DNA of 8,984 nucleotides from Actinomycetales bacterium UBA1416 (GCA_002304945.1 DBPQ01000041.1:1-8984); one strand, 5' to 3'. Counted from the first letter of the stretch, positions 1 to 6,615 are shown. A program made the numbers and translations. Notes: generated by a model not told the origin, from the letters alone.

Positions 1-1546
1 GCCCGCTCCGGCCGCCGTCCCCGCCGCGGTCCCAGCGGCCACCGCGGCCACCGCCGCCCCCGCCGCCGGAGCCGCCGCCGGGGCGGAGCGCCCCGTCGTC
101 GTCGCCATCACCGCGTGCCCGACGGGCATCGCGCACACCTTCATGGCCGCGGACCACCTGGTCAACGCGGGCAAGGAGATGGGCGTCGACGTCCAGGTCG
201 AGACCCAGGGTTCCGGCTCGGTCACCCCGCTGCCCGCAGGCACCATCCGCAACGCCGCCGCCGTCATCTTCGCGACCGACGTCGGCGTGAAGGACCGCGA
301 GCGGTTCGCGGGCCTGCCCGTCATCGAGTCCGGCGTGAAGCGCGCCATCAACGAGCCCACCAAGATGCTCGAGGAGGCCCTCGCGGCCGCGAAGAACCCG
401 AACGCCCGGCGCGTCTCGGGCACCGCGACCGCCGCGCAGGGCGACGAGGGCGCCAAGCTCGGCTGGGGCAAGCGCATCCAGCAGGCGATCATGACCGGTG
501 TCTCGTACATGATCCCGTTCGTCGCCGCCGGTGGTCTGCTCATCGCGCTCGCCTTCCTGTTCGGCGGCTACGACGTCGACCCGTCGGTCGCCACGAGCAA
601 CACCCTGTTCGACCTCCCCGAGCAGGGGCTGCTGTACTACCTGGGCGCCGTGATGATGGCAGTCGGCGGGGCGGCCTTCGGCTTCCTCGTCCCCGCCCTC
701 TCCGGCTACATCGCCTACGCGCTGGCCGGCCGGCCCGGCATCGCCCCCGGATTCGTCGGTGGCACGGTGGCCGTTGCCGTCGGCGCCGGATTCATCGGCG
801 GCCTGATCACCGGTCTCATCGCCGGCTTCGTCGCCATGTGGATCGGCAGCTTCAAGGTGCCGCGCTGGCTCGCCGGCCTCATGCCAGTGGTCATCATCCC
901 GCTGCTGGCCACCCTGGTCACCGGCGGCCTCATGTACCTGCTCCTCGGCCGCCCGCTCGCCGCGCTGACCACGGGCCTCACCGAGTGGCTCAACGGCCTC
1001 TCCGGCGGCTCCGCGATCCTCCTCGGCATCGTCCTCGGGCTCATGATGTGCTTCGACCTCGGTGGCCCGGTCAACAAGGCGGCCTACCTGTTCGCCACGG
1101 CCGGCCTCTCCGCCAACACCGACGCCGCGTTCCAGATCATGGCAGCCGTCATGGCGGCCGGCATGGTCCCGCCGCTCGCGATGGCGCTGTCCACCACCCT
1201 GCGGCCGAAGCTCTACACCGAACCGGAACTGGAGAACGGCCGCGCCGCCTGGCTGCTCGGCGCCTCCTTCATCTCGGAGGGTGCGATCCCGTTCGCCGCG
1301 GCGGACATCCTGCGCGTCGTCCCCTCGATGATGCTCGGTGGCGCCGTCACCGGTGCGCTGATCATGGCCCTCGAGGTCGGCAGCCGCGCCCCGCACGGCG
1401 GCATCTTCGTCCTCTTCGCGATCACCAACGTGCTCGGGTTCCTCATCGCGCTGGTCGCCGGTACGGTGGTGGCAGCCCTTGCGGTCACGTTCGCGAAGGA
1501 ACTCCACGTCCGCAAGGCCGGCGCCCCCGCCGTCGCAGCCGCCTGA
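1..1546 (+). CDS. fruA: PTS fructose transporter EIIBC, 5'-truncated (probably EIIABC)
   Basis: Membrane permease of the phosphoenolpyruvate phosphotransferase system that imports fructose and phosphorylates it. The reading frame is open from base 2, so the true start lies upstream; 514 residues are visible. Fragment residues 1-30 are an Ala/Pro/Gly linker of the type that joins EIIA to EIIB. EIIB follows, with the motif ITACPTGIAHTF; the phosphorylated cysteine is fragment residue 39 (codon 116-118). EIIC begins near residue 155 (GVSYMIPFVAAGG) and carries the fructose-family motifs GYIAYALAGRPGIAPGFVGG, GGPVNKAAY (from residue 354) and SEGAIPFAAAD (from 425). Many hydrophobic segments fit the EIIC membrane domain. 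HPr follows after 16 bases, matching the ptsF-ptsH order known from corynebacteria, where fruK lies upstream. Fructose is the likely substrate; mannose-type members of this family cannot be excluded. The upstream EIIA domain is inferred, not seen. Confidence 0.95.
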   Translation, partial: PAPAAVPAAVPAATAATAAPAAGAAAGAERPVVVAITACPTGIAHTFMAADHLVNAGKEMGVDVQVETQGSGSVTPLPAGTIRNAAAVIFATDVGVKDRERFAGLPVIESGVKRAINEPTKMLEEALAAAKNPNARRVSGTATAAQGDEGAKLGWGKRIQQAIMTGVSYMIPFVAAGGLLIALAFLFGGYDVDPSVATSNTLFDLPEQGLLYYLGAVMMAVGGAAFGFLVPALSGYIAYALAGRPGIAPGFVGGTVAVAVGAGFIGGLITGLIAGFVAMWIGSFKVPRWLAGLMPVVIIPLLATLVTGGLMYLLLGRPLAALTTGLTEWLNGLSGGSAILLGIVLGLMMCFDLGGPVNKAAYLFATAGLSANTDAAFQIMAAVMAAGMVPPLAMALSTTLRPKLYTEPELENGRAAWLLGASFISEGAIPFAAADILRVVPSMMLGGAVTGALIMALEVGSRAPHGGIFVLFAITNVLGFLIALVAGTVVAALAVTFAKELHVRKAGAPAVAAA

Positions 1547-1562
1547 TCCCCAAGGAGACCCC

Positions 1563-1823
1563 ATGCCCAGCAAGACTGCCGTTGTCGGTTCCGCCGTCGG
1601 ACTGCACGCCCGGCCCGCCACGATCATCGCGGAGGCCGCCGCCGAGTACGACGACGAGGTGCTCCTCTCCGTCGAGGGTCAGGACCCGGTCGACGCCGGT
1701 TCCTCGCTCATGATCATGACGCTCGGCGCCGAGAAGGGTGCCGTCGTCACGGTCGAGTCCGACAACCCCGAGGCCGTCGACGCCATCGCCGCGCTGGTCG
1801 AGCAGGACCTCGACGCGGAGTAA
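1563..1823 (+). CDS. ptsH: Phosphocarrier protein HPr
   Basis: Small cytoplasmic phosphocarrier (86 residues, normal for HPr) that passes phosphate from Enzyme I to the EIIA domains of sugar permeases. The motif GLHARPA places the phosphorylated histidine at residue 15, exactly the usual position. The second conserved region reads SSLMIMTLGAEKG (residues 47-59). It aligns with the Ser46 region of Bacillus HPr after a one-residue insertion, with S47 at the Ser46 position. Actinobacteria generally lack HPr kinase, so regulatory phosphorylation there should not be assumed. The ATG at 1563 is preceded by AAGGAG (1552-1557) with 5 bases spacing. A longer in-frame start at 1479 would overlap the permease gene by 68 bases and add an unrelated N-terminus, so it was rejected. 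The gene is probably co-transcribed with the permease and ends in the hairpin at 1834-1879. Confidence 0.96.
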   Translation: MPSKTAVVGSAVGLHARPATIIAEAAAEYDDEVLLSVEGQDPVDAGSSLMIMTLGAEKGAVVTVESDNPEAVDAIAALVEQDLDAE

Positions 1824-1833
1824 CCACCCCCGC

Positions 1834-1879
1834 ACGCTGAACCGCCCCTGTGCCACCCGGCACGGGGGCGGTTCAGCGT
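1834..1879 (+). terminator. GC-rich hairpin terminator after ptsH
   Basis: A 15-bp perfect inverted repeat (ACGCTGAACCGCCCC at 1834-1848 and its complement at 1865-1879) begins 10 bases after the ptsH stop. Its interior continues with a T-G wobble and a further 5-bp stem (GTGCC/GGCAC) closing on a 4-base loop at 1855-1858. No T-run follows, which is common for hairpin terminators in high-GC actinobacteria. It probably ends the fructose PTS operon and separates it from the lipoprotein gene. It could also protect the mRNA 3' end. Confidence 0.75.
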
Positions 1880-1897
1880 TCACCCAGCTTCACGGGT

Positions 1898-1903
1898 TAC
1901 GCT
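1898..1903 (+). promoter_or_regulatory. Weak candidate -10 box for the FKBP lipoprotein gene
   Basis: TACGCT fits the actinobacterial -10 pattern TANNNT. It lies 33 bases upstream of the ATG at 1937 and just past the operon terminator, where a new promoter would be expected. I see no convincing -35 element at 16-18 bases, so this is a positional guess supported only by the hexamer. Confidence 0.25.
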
Positions 1904-1936
1904 CACCGCACCACGCTCACGACCCCGGAAAGCCCC

Positions 1937-2860
1937 ATGCGAACCACGATCCTCCTGCTCGCCACCGCCCTCAGCCTCGCGGCGTGCGGTGCGGAAACCT
2001 CCGACGACGCCACCACGTCCCCCGCCGCGACCCCGTCGGCCGCAGCGGGCGTTGCCGCCGACGGGCCGTTCCCGTCCACGGAACCCGCGGTCGGCGGTGA
2101 CCCGGCCCTCACCTTCCCGGACGGGGACCCCGGTCCCGGGCTCCAGCGCCAGGTCCTCACGGAGGGCGAGGGCGACGTCGTCGAGGCCGGGGACCTGCTC
2201 GTCGCCGACTACCTCGGGCAGGTCTGGGGCGGCGAGGTCTTCGACGGATCCTTCGACGGCGATCCCGCCGCGTTCTCCATCGGCACCGGTTCCGTCATCC
2301 AGGGATGGGACTCGGGCCTGGTGGGCCAGACCGTCGGCAGCCGGGTGCTCCTCACCATCCCGCCGGACCTCGGCTACGGTGATGCCGGCAACCCCGCCGC
2401 CGGCATCGGCGGCACCGACACCATCGTGTTCGTCGTCGACCTCCTCGGCAGCTACGGCCCGGAGGACGCGGGTGATCCCGGTGCGTCCGCGACAGACACG
2501 GAGACCGGGCCCACCGTGGCCGGCGACCTCGGTGGGCCAGCCACCGTGGAGGTGCCGGCAGGGACCCCCGAGCCGGCCGAGACCCGCACCACCGTGCTCG
2601 CGACCGGGACGGGCGAACCCGTCGTGGCCGGCGGGATCGTCGTGCAGTACGCGGTCGCCCTGTGGGACAACTCCTCGACCGGGTCCACGTGGGACTCCAG
2701 CGGCCCGGAGGCCGTCGGCGTCGGGGACGGCGGGGAGTTCGACTCCCTCATCGGGGTGCCCGTCGGGAGCCGGGTGCTCCTCGAGTTCCCCTCCACCGGC
2801 GAGGACAGCCCGGCGGTGGCCGCCGTCGTCGACGTCGTGGACCAGTTCGACCAGTCCTGA
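1937..2860 (+). CDS. FKBP-type peptidyl-prolyl isomerase lipoprotein, two domains
   Basis: Predicted cell-surface lipoprotein of 307 residues that would catalyse cis-trans isomerisation of proline bonds in exported proteins. A short signal peptide ends in the lipobox LAAC with lipidated Cys17. A low-complexity Ala/Thr/Asp/Ser region follows (residues 18-55). The first FKBP domain (about 72-173) keeps the family's active-site residues: Y92, F102-D103, F113, V120-I121, W124 in VIQGWDSG, Y147 in PPDLGYG, and F165. An acidic/Pro linker (174-215) leads to a second FKBP-like unit (about 216-303). That unit keeps only the strand motif VPVGSRVLLEFP and lacks the W and GYG signatures, so it is probably inactive. 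The ATG at 1937 was chosen because it starts the signal peptide, with GGAAAG at 1928-1933 as a modest ribosome site. The more upstream in-frame start at 1850 lies inside the terminator hairpin. The gene converges on the MFS gene with 21 bases between the stops. Confidence 0.9.
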   Translation: MRTTILLLATALSLAACGAETSDDATTSPAATPSAAAGVAADGPFPSTEPAVGGDPALTFPDGDPGPGLQRQVLTEGEGDVVEAGDLLVADYLGQVWGGEVFDGSFDGDPAAFSIGTGSVIQGWDSGLVGQTVGSRVLLTIPPDLGYGDAGNPAAGIGGTDTIVFVVDLLGSYGPEDAGDPGASATDTETGPTVAGDLGGPATVEVPAGTPEPAETRTTVLATGTGEPVVAGGIVVQYAVALWDNSSTGSTWDSSGPEAVGVGDGGEFDSLIGVPVGSRVLLEFPSTGEDSPAVAAVVDVVDQFDQS

Positions 2861-2881
2861 GGACCAGCGCGGGCGACCCGG

Positions 2882-4075
2882 TCAGGCGTGCCGGGCGGAC
2901 TCGGCCGTGCGGCGCCCCAGCCGGTGGGCGATGACCGCCGCCACGACGCCCGCCAGGACCGGCACCAGCAGGGCAAGGCGCAGGCCCACCCCGTCGGCCA
3001 GGGTACCGATCAGGGGTGAGGTGAGCAGGAACCCGAGCCGCATGAGCCACCCGAGCATGGCGACCCCGGAGCCGTGCGGGATGCCGGGAAGGTCATCGGC
3101 TGCCGCGAAGGCGGCCGGGACCAGGGTGGCCGAGCCGAAGCCGGCGAGCGCGAACCCCGCGACGGCGAGGACGGGCGAGGATGCGAGCACGGCGAGGAGG
3201 GCACCGAGCGCGATGAGGACGCCCCCGCTCCGGGCCACGGCCGCGCGGCCCCAGCGGTCGGTCATCGGATCCCCGAGGAGGCGGCCGACGAACTGGGCGC
3301 CGAGAGTGGCGGCGAAGGCGAGGCCCGCCAGCCCTATGGGAGCGCCGAGCTCCCGGTTCACGTAGAGCGTCACCCAGTTGTTCGCGACGTCCTCCACGAG
3401 CGTGCCCGCGATCGCGAGCACCACGACCGGGAGGAGGATGCGCCACGGGAAGCGGCGGCGGAGCGCGCCCACCTCCCCCTCATCGGTCTGCTCCTCGGCC
3501 CGGCGGAGATGCTCGGCCGGGACAGTACCGGCCCGCCCCGCGGCGACCGCCACGGCCGCCCAGAGCACGCCGCTCACGAGCATCTGGGTGCCGATGGGTA
3601 CCCCGGCCGCCGCCGCCCCCGCCCCGATGAGGCCGCCGAGCGTGGCCCCGACGCTCCAGGAGGCGTGCAGCGAGTTGATGATCGACCGCCCGTACCACCG
3701 CTCGACCGCCAGTCCGTGCACGTTCTGGCCGGAGTCGAGGACGGCGTCGAAGACGCCGCCGATCATCATGAGGGCGACGAACGGCACCACGGAGGTGCTG
3801 AGGCCGGCGCCTGCGAGGGCGGCCGCCAGCAGGACGGTTCCGCCGACCGCCACCTGCAGCGCTCCGAAGCGCCGGATGAGGGGCGCGGCGAGGTTGGCGG
3901 CGAGGATGGACCCGAGGGCGAAGGAGATCACCACGAAGCCGTAGGCCGTGTCGCTCAGCTCGAAGGCACGCTTGATCTCCGGCAGCCGCGGCAGCAGGGT
4001 CGCCACCAGCACCCCGTTGGTGAAGAACTGGACGGAGCTCGCGACGCGAGCGCGGCGCGGGGAGGCGGGGGGCAT
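2882..4075 (-). CDS. MFS transporter (YbjJ-like)
   Basis: Predicted 12-helix inner-membrane transporter of the major facilitator superfamily; substrate unknown. The 397 residues alternate hydrophobic segments with short charged loops, and a charged central loop (about 180-210) separates the two six-helix halves. An MFS motif-A-like sequence GRLLGDPMTDRWGR stands at the start of the second half (264-277). The stretch QNVHGLAVERWYGRSI followed by NSLHASWSVGA (117-144) resembles the YbjJ/fucose-permease-like branch of MFS proteins. That assignment is from memory and is not a substrate prediction. The ATG at 4075 follows AGGAG (4085-4089) with 9 bases spacing. The ribosome site begins only 14 bases past the rnpB P1 helix, so the gene either uses a promoter inside rnpB or is reached by readthrough. 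There is no obvious terminator between them. Confidence 0.88.
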   Translation of the reverse strand: MPPASPRRARVASSVQFFTNGVLVATLLPRLPEIKRAFELSDTAYGFVVISFALGSILAANLAAPLIRRFGALQVAVGGTVLLAAALAGAGLSTSVVPFVALMMIGGVFDAVLDSGQNVHGLAVERWYGRSIINSLHASWSVGATLGGLIGAGAAAAGVPIGTQMLVSGVLWAAVAVAAGRAGTVPAEHLRRAEEQTDEGEVGALRRRFPWRILLPVVVLAIAGTLVEDVANNWVTLYVNRELGAPIGLAGLAFAATLGAQFVGRLLGDPMTDRWGRAAVARSGGVLIALGALLAVLASSPVLAVAGFALAGFGSATLVPAAFAAADDLPGIPHGSGVAMLGWLMRLGFLLTSPLIGTLADGVGLRLALLVPVLAGVVAAVIAHRLGRRTAESARHA

Positions 4076-4103
4076 GCGGCGGGTCTCCTGGAGTCACGTG
4101 GGT

Positions 4104-4481
4104 GGGGCGAATGAGCCGGCCTGTACGCCGGGTTCTGTCCCCGGGGTCTCCCCCGGGTGGCGGCCATCCATCTCGGGACTGCGTTGCCGCAGCCCTCCAG
4201 CGACCTACCCGCAGGCTCGGGCGAGCAACCCTCGGGCGCCTGCTGTTTGGTCTTGCTCCGGGCGGGGTTTGCCCAGCCGACCCCGTCACCGGGGCCGCTG
4301 GTGGTCTCTTGCACCACCGTTTCACCCTTGCCGGGCGGCCTGCGCCGCCAGGCGGTCTTCTCTCTGTTGCACTGTTCCCGCGGGTCACCCCGGGTGGGTG
4401 TTACCCACCACCCTGCTCTGTGGAGCCCGGACGTTCCTCGGCAGTTTCCTGACGCGGCCGCCCGGCCGACTCATTCGCCCC
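4104..4481 (-). ncRNA. rnpB: RNase P RNA, bacterial class A
   Basis: Catalytic RNA that removes 5' leaders from tRNA precursors. On the - strand the universally conserved elements appear in order: GAGGAACGTCCGGGCTCC then ACAGAGCA (4439-4414), AAGGGTGAAACGGTG, AGAGACCACCAG, GGAGCAAG, AGATGGATGGCCG (4173-4161), and ACAGAACCCGGCGTACAGGC near the 3' end (4138-4119). The ends pair as P1: 4464-4481 and 4104-4121 form 18 bp with a single G-U pair. That is longer than the usual P1, so the mature ends may lie a few bases inside these limits. About 378 nt is normal for class A. The predicted L15 loop reads GGCAAA rather than the usual GGUAAA (variant base at 4271). The RNase H gene ends 12 bases upstream, so the promoter overlaps that gene. 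Confidence 0.96.
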
Positions 4482-4484
4482 ACA

Positions 4485-4490
4485 ATCGTA
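4485..4490 (-). promoter_or_regulatory. Candidate -10 box of the rnpB promoter
   Basis: TACGAT on the - strand fits the actinobacterial -10 consensus. It lies just after the RNase H stop codon (4494-4496) and a few bases ahead of the GGGG that opens the RNase P RNA. The distance would place transcription start at about 4477-4480, matching the P1 5' end. No clear -35 is seen; CTGACG at 4503-4508 is too close (12-base spacer). Any -35 would lie inside the RNase H coding sequence. Confidence 0.5.
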
Positions 4491-4493
4491 GCC

Positions 4494-5735
4494 TCAGAAC
4501 AGCGTCAGCGGCGCCTCTGCCTGCTCCGCGAGCTCGCTGGGGAGCCCGGCGACGACCAGTTCCACGGCATCCGGCCAGAGGCGCACCACGGACAGTGACG
4601 CCGGCGGCACCCGCACGACCTGCCAGCTCTCGGGTGGCAGCCCGACGAGGGAGGCGAGTGCCACCTTGGTGACCGCGGAGTGGCACACGAGGACGACGGT
4701 CTCGCCCGCGTGCTCCGCCAGCGCCCGGCGCGCGACCCGTCCCACGCGGTCCTCCACCTGGCTGGGCGACTCCCCACCGGGCGCCTCGATCTCGGCGGAG
4801 GTGTACCACCGCTCCAGCATCCCGGGAAACGTCTCCCCGATCTCCCAGCTCGTCATGCCCTGCCACTGGCCGAAGTCGACCTCCCGGAGGTCCTCCTCGA
4901 CCACGGCGTCCAGCCCGAGGCGTTCGCTGATCGCCGCGGCGGTCTGGCGCGTCCGGACCATCGGGGACGCGAGGAGCACGGTGGGTGCGGCGACGTCGGG
5001 CCACAGGTCGGTGAGCCGGTCGAGCAGCCGGGCCACCCGCCCGGCCTGCGCGCGTCCGGTGGCTGACAGGTCCGGACCCGGCTCCGATCCGCCCGAGAAG
5101 CCGTGGGACGCCGTCATGGCGGTCTCGCCGTGCCGGACGAACACGAGGGTGACGGGGTCCTCGTGTCCGAAGTGGAAGAGCGCACCCGAGGGCTTCCGGC
5201 GCAGCGGTGCCGGCCACGGCACCTCCTCGGCGACGTCGCCGACCGGATCGGGCGTCACGGAGCCGTCGTCGGTGTCGTCGGCGTCGACCGGTGCGGAGGC
5301 CTTCGTCACGGCCGTGACGTCACCGCGCCCCACGTCACGTCGCTCGTCCATCGCCCGGTTGGCCAGCGCGTCGGCGTCCTTGTTGCGCTCGCGCGGCACC
5401 CACGTGTAGCTCACCCGCCCCCCGGGCAGGGCGCGCCGGGCACGCAGGGCCAGCTCCTGCAGCGCGGGGTGCTTGATCTTCCAGCGCCCGGAGAGCTGCT
5501 CCACGACGAGCTTGGAATCGGCGCGCACCTCCACCGTGGCTCCGGGGTCCGCTGCGCCGATCAGCTCGAGGGCGGCGGCGACGGCGGTGTACTCCGCGAC
5601 GTTGTTGGTGGTATGGCCCAGGTACCCGCCACGCTCGGCGAGGACGGTGCCGTCCTCCCCGCGCACGACGAAGCCGTAACCGGCGACCCCCGGGTTGCCG
5701 CGCGCCCCGCCGTCGGTGTGGACGACGTACCGCAT
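4494..5735 (-). CDS. rnhC: Bifunctional RNase H / histidine phosphatase
   Basis: Fusion of an N-terminal RNase HI, which cuts RNA in RNA-DNA hybrids, with a C-terminal histidine phosphatase of the CobC/acid phosphatase type. It corresponds to mycobacterial Rv2228c/RnhC. The 413 residues are typical. The RNase H domain (1-130) shows TDGGARGNPG with catalytic D8, NNVAEY with E48, RADSKLV with D73, and NKDADALAN with D122 as the fourth metal ligand. An acidic linker (about 131-192) follows. The phosphatase domain (195-413) has RHGE (201-204) with the phosphate-accepting H202, SPMVRTRQTA with R261, LREVDFGQWQG with E285, and VCHSAV with the second histidine H352. All core catalytic residues appear present in both halves. 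The ATG overlaps the stop of the upstream gene by one base (TGATG at 5733-5737), so translation is probably coupled. In mycobacteria the phosphatase half acts as alpha-ribazole phosphatase; that substrate is not tested here. Confidence 0.95.
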   Translation of the reverse strand: MRYVVHTDGGARGNPGVAGYGFVVRGEDGTVLAERGGYLGHTTNNVAEYTAVAAALELIGAADPGATVEVRADSKLVVEQLSGRWKIKHPALQELALRARRALPGGRVSYTWVPRERNKDADALANRAMDERRDVGRGDVTAVTKASAPVDADDTDDGSVTPDPVGDVAEEVPWPAPLRRKPSGALFHFGHEDPVTLVFVRHGETAMTASHGFSGGSEPGPDLSATGRAQAGRVARLLDRLTDLWPDVAAPTVLLASPMVRTRQTAAAISERLGLDAVVEEDLREVDFGQWQGMTSWEIGETFPGMLERWYTSAEIEAPGGESPSQVEDRVGRVARRALAEHAGETVVLVCHSAVTKVALASLVGLPPESWQVVRVPPASLSVVRLWPDAVELVVAGLPSELAEQAEAPLTLF

Positions 5736-6466
5736 CAGTCCATCCTCACCAGGATGACGTCATGGTCCTCGGACACGAGGACGGCGTCCTCGGGCGCCGC
5801 TTTGATGTCCGCCAGTTCGGTGAGGGACAGCTCGAAACTCGCCCCCTCCAGGCGGCTGCCGTGGAGCGCGACGGCGCCGAGCCCGCCCGTGGTGGCGCGC
5901 ACGTCGTCGTACAGGCCGACGAGGTCCGCCGGGAGACGGGCGGCCAGGCCCTGCCGGCGCTCGGCCACCTCGGCGCTCAGCCCGTCGATGCGGGTGAACT
6001 CGGCGTCCCGGGCGACGACGCGTTCCGCGATGCGCGCCTCGAGCCCGGCGATGCGCTCCTGCAGGACTGCCACCTGCCCCTCGGCCTCCTCGACCAGCTC
6101 CATCTGCTCCAGCTCGGCGTCCTCGAGGACTGCCGTGCGATCCGCGAGGAGCGCGATCTCCTGCTGCATCGCCGCGGCGTCCTTGGCGGACACCCCCGCC
6201 CCCTGCGCGCGGGCCTGGTAGCGGGCGGAACGCTGCCGGATCTGCTCGACGTCGTCCTCCACCCGGGTGAGCTCGCGCCGCAGGTCCCCGAGCCGCGTGG
6301 CCGCACGGATCCGCTCGTCCTCGGCGTCCGCCACCTGCGTCTGGAGCGAGCGGATCTCGCCGAGGACCGGCAGGGTGCGCCGCTCGTGGGCGAGCCGGGC
6401 GAGCCGGGAGTCGAGGTTCTGGAGTTCGAGGAGCTGGCGCTGGTCCTCGCGTGCCGCACGGAGCAT
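5735..6466 (-). CDS. Coiled-coil protein of the C4 zinc-ribbon family, cysteines lost
   Basis: A 243-residue protein of unknown molecular function, matching the family that precedes RNase H/phosphatase in actinobacteria (Rv2229c in M. tuberculosis, from memory). Residues 1-175 are rich in Arg/Glu/Leu/Ala and form a long predicted antiparallel coiled coil. The C-terminus (200-243) aligns with the family's zinc ribbon: ELSLTELADIKAAPEDAV and ILVR are retained. The four expected cysteines are replaced by L206, A209, S232 and H235, so it probably cannot bind zinc in the usual way. The ATG at 6466 follows AAGGAC (6472-6477) with 5 bases spacing. A longer in-frame start at 6589 would run through the tRNA gene and is rejected. 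It is coupled to RNase H by a one-base overlap. A possible -10 box lies at 6501-6506. Confidence 0.88.
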   Translation of the reverse strand: MLRAAREDQRQLLELQNLDSRLARLAHERRTLPVLGEIRSLQTQVADAEDERIRAATRLGDLRRELTRVEDDVEQIRQRSARYQARAQGAGVSAKDAAAMQQEIALLADRTAVLEDAELEQMELVEEAEGQVAVLQERIAGLEARIAERVVARDAEFTRIDGLSAEVAERRQGLAARLPADLVGLYDDVRATTGGLGAVALHGSRLEGASFELSLTELADIKAAPEDAVLVSEDHDVILVRMD

Positions 6467-6500
6467 GGCGTGTCCTTGTCGTCGTCGTGGCCTGCGCCCC

Positions 6501-6506
6501 ACCTTA
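6501..6506 (-). promoter_or_regulatory. Weak candidate -10 box for the coiled-coil/RNase H operon
   Basis: TAAGGT on the - strand fits TANNNT and lies 34 bases upstream of the ATG at 6466, in the 64-base gap after the tRNA gene. No recognisable -35 is present at 16-18 bases. Transcription through from the tRNA is the alternative. Confidence 0.3.
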
Positions 6507-6530
6507 GCCGCACGCGGGCGCACCACCGGG

Positions 6531-6604
6531 TGGGCCCGGCCGGTCTCGAACCGACGACCTCCGCGGTGTAAACGCGGCGCTCTGACCAACTGAGCTACAG
6601 GCCC
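6531..6604 (-). tRNA. tRNA-Val (anticodon UAC)
   Basis: The complete 74-base cloverleaf folds by eye. The acceptor arms GGGCCTG and CGGGCCC pair with one U-G. The D arm is GCTC/GAGC, the anticodon stem CCGCG/CGCGG closes the loop TTTACAC, the variable loop is 5 bases, and the T arm is GTCGG/CCGGC with TTCGAGA. The anticodon TAC (positions 6570-6568) reads GUA valine codons and probably GUG by wobble. The discriminator base is A. The 3' CCA is not encoded (CCC follows), so it must be added after transcription, as is common in actinobacteria. It lies between the DUF3052 gene and the coiled-coil gene, on the same strand as both. Confidence 0.96.
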
Positions 6605-6615
6605 CGTCTGCGGGG

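Noticed and set aside
115..1713. 532-codon + strand open frame overlapping the PTS permease
   Set aside because: The product is an Arg/Pro/His-rich shadow, while the other frame encodes an unmistakable EIIBC.
1850..1936. Earlier start for the FKBP lipoprotein
   Set aside because: It begins within the ptsH terminator hairpin and would bury the signal peptide and lipobox inside the protein.
2861..2881. Possible bidirectional terminator between the isomerase and MFS stops
   Set aside because: Only about 4 bp of pairing (GACC/GGTC) can be made and no T-run is present.
1989..3365. 458-codon + strand frame across the isomerase and MFS genes
   Set aside because: Ser/Pro/Arg-rich shadow that crosses two convergent, clearly identified genes.
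4102..4672. Several short open frames over the rnpB locus
   Set aside because: The region is RNase P RNA by its conserved elements. The frames are chance products of GC-rich sequence.
6467..6589. N-terminal extension of the coiled-coil protein through the tRNA
   Set aside because: It would translate the tRNA-Val sequence. A good ribosome site and family-like N-terminus occur at 6466.
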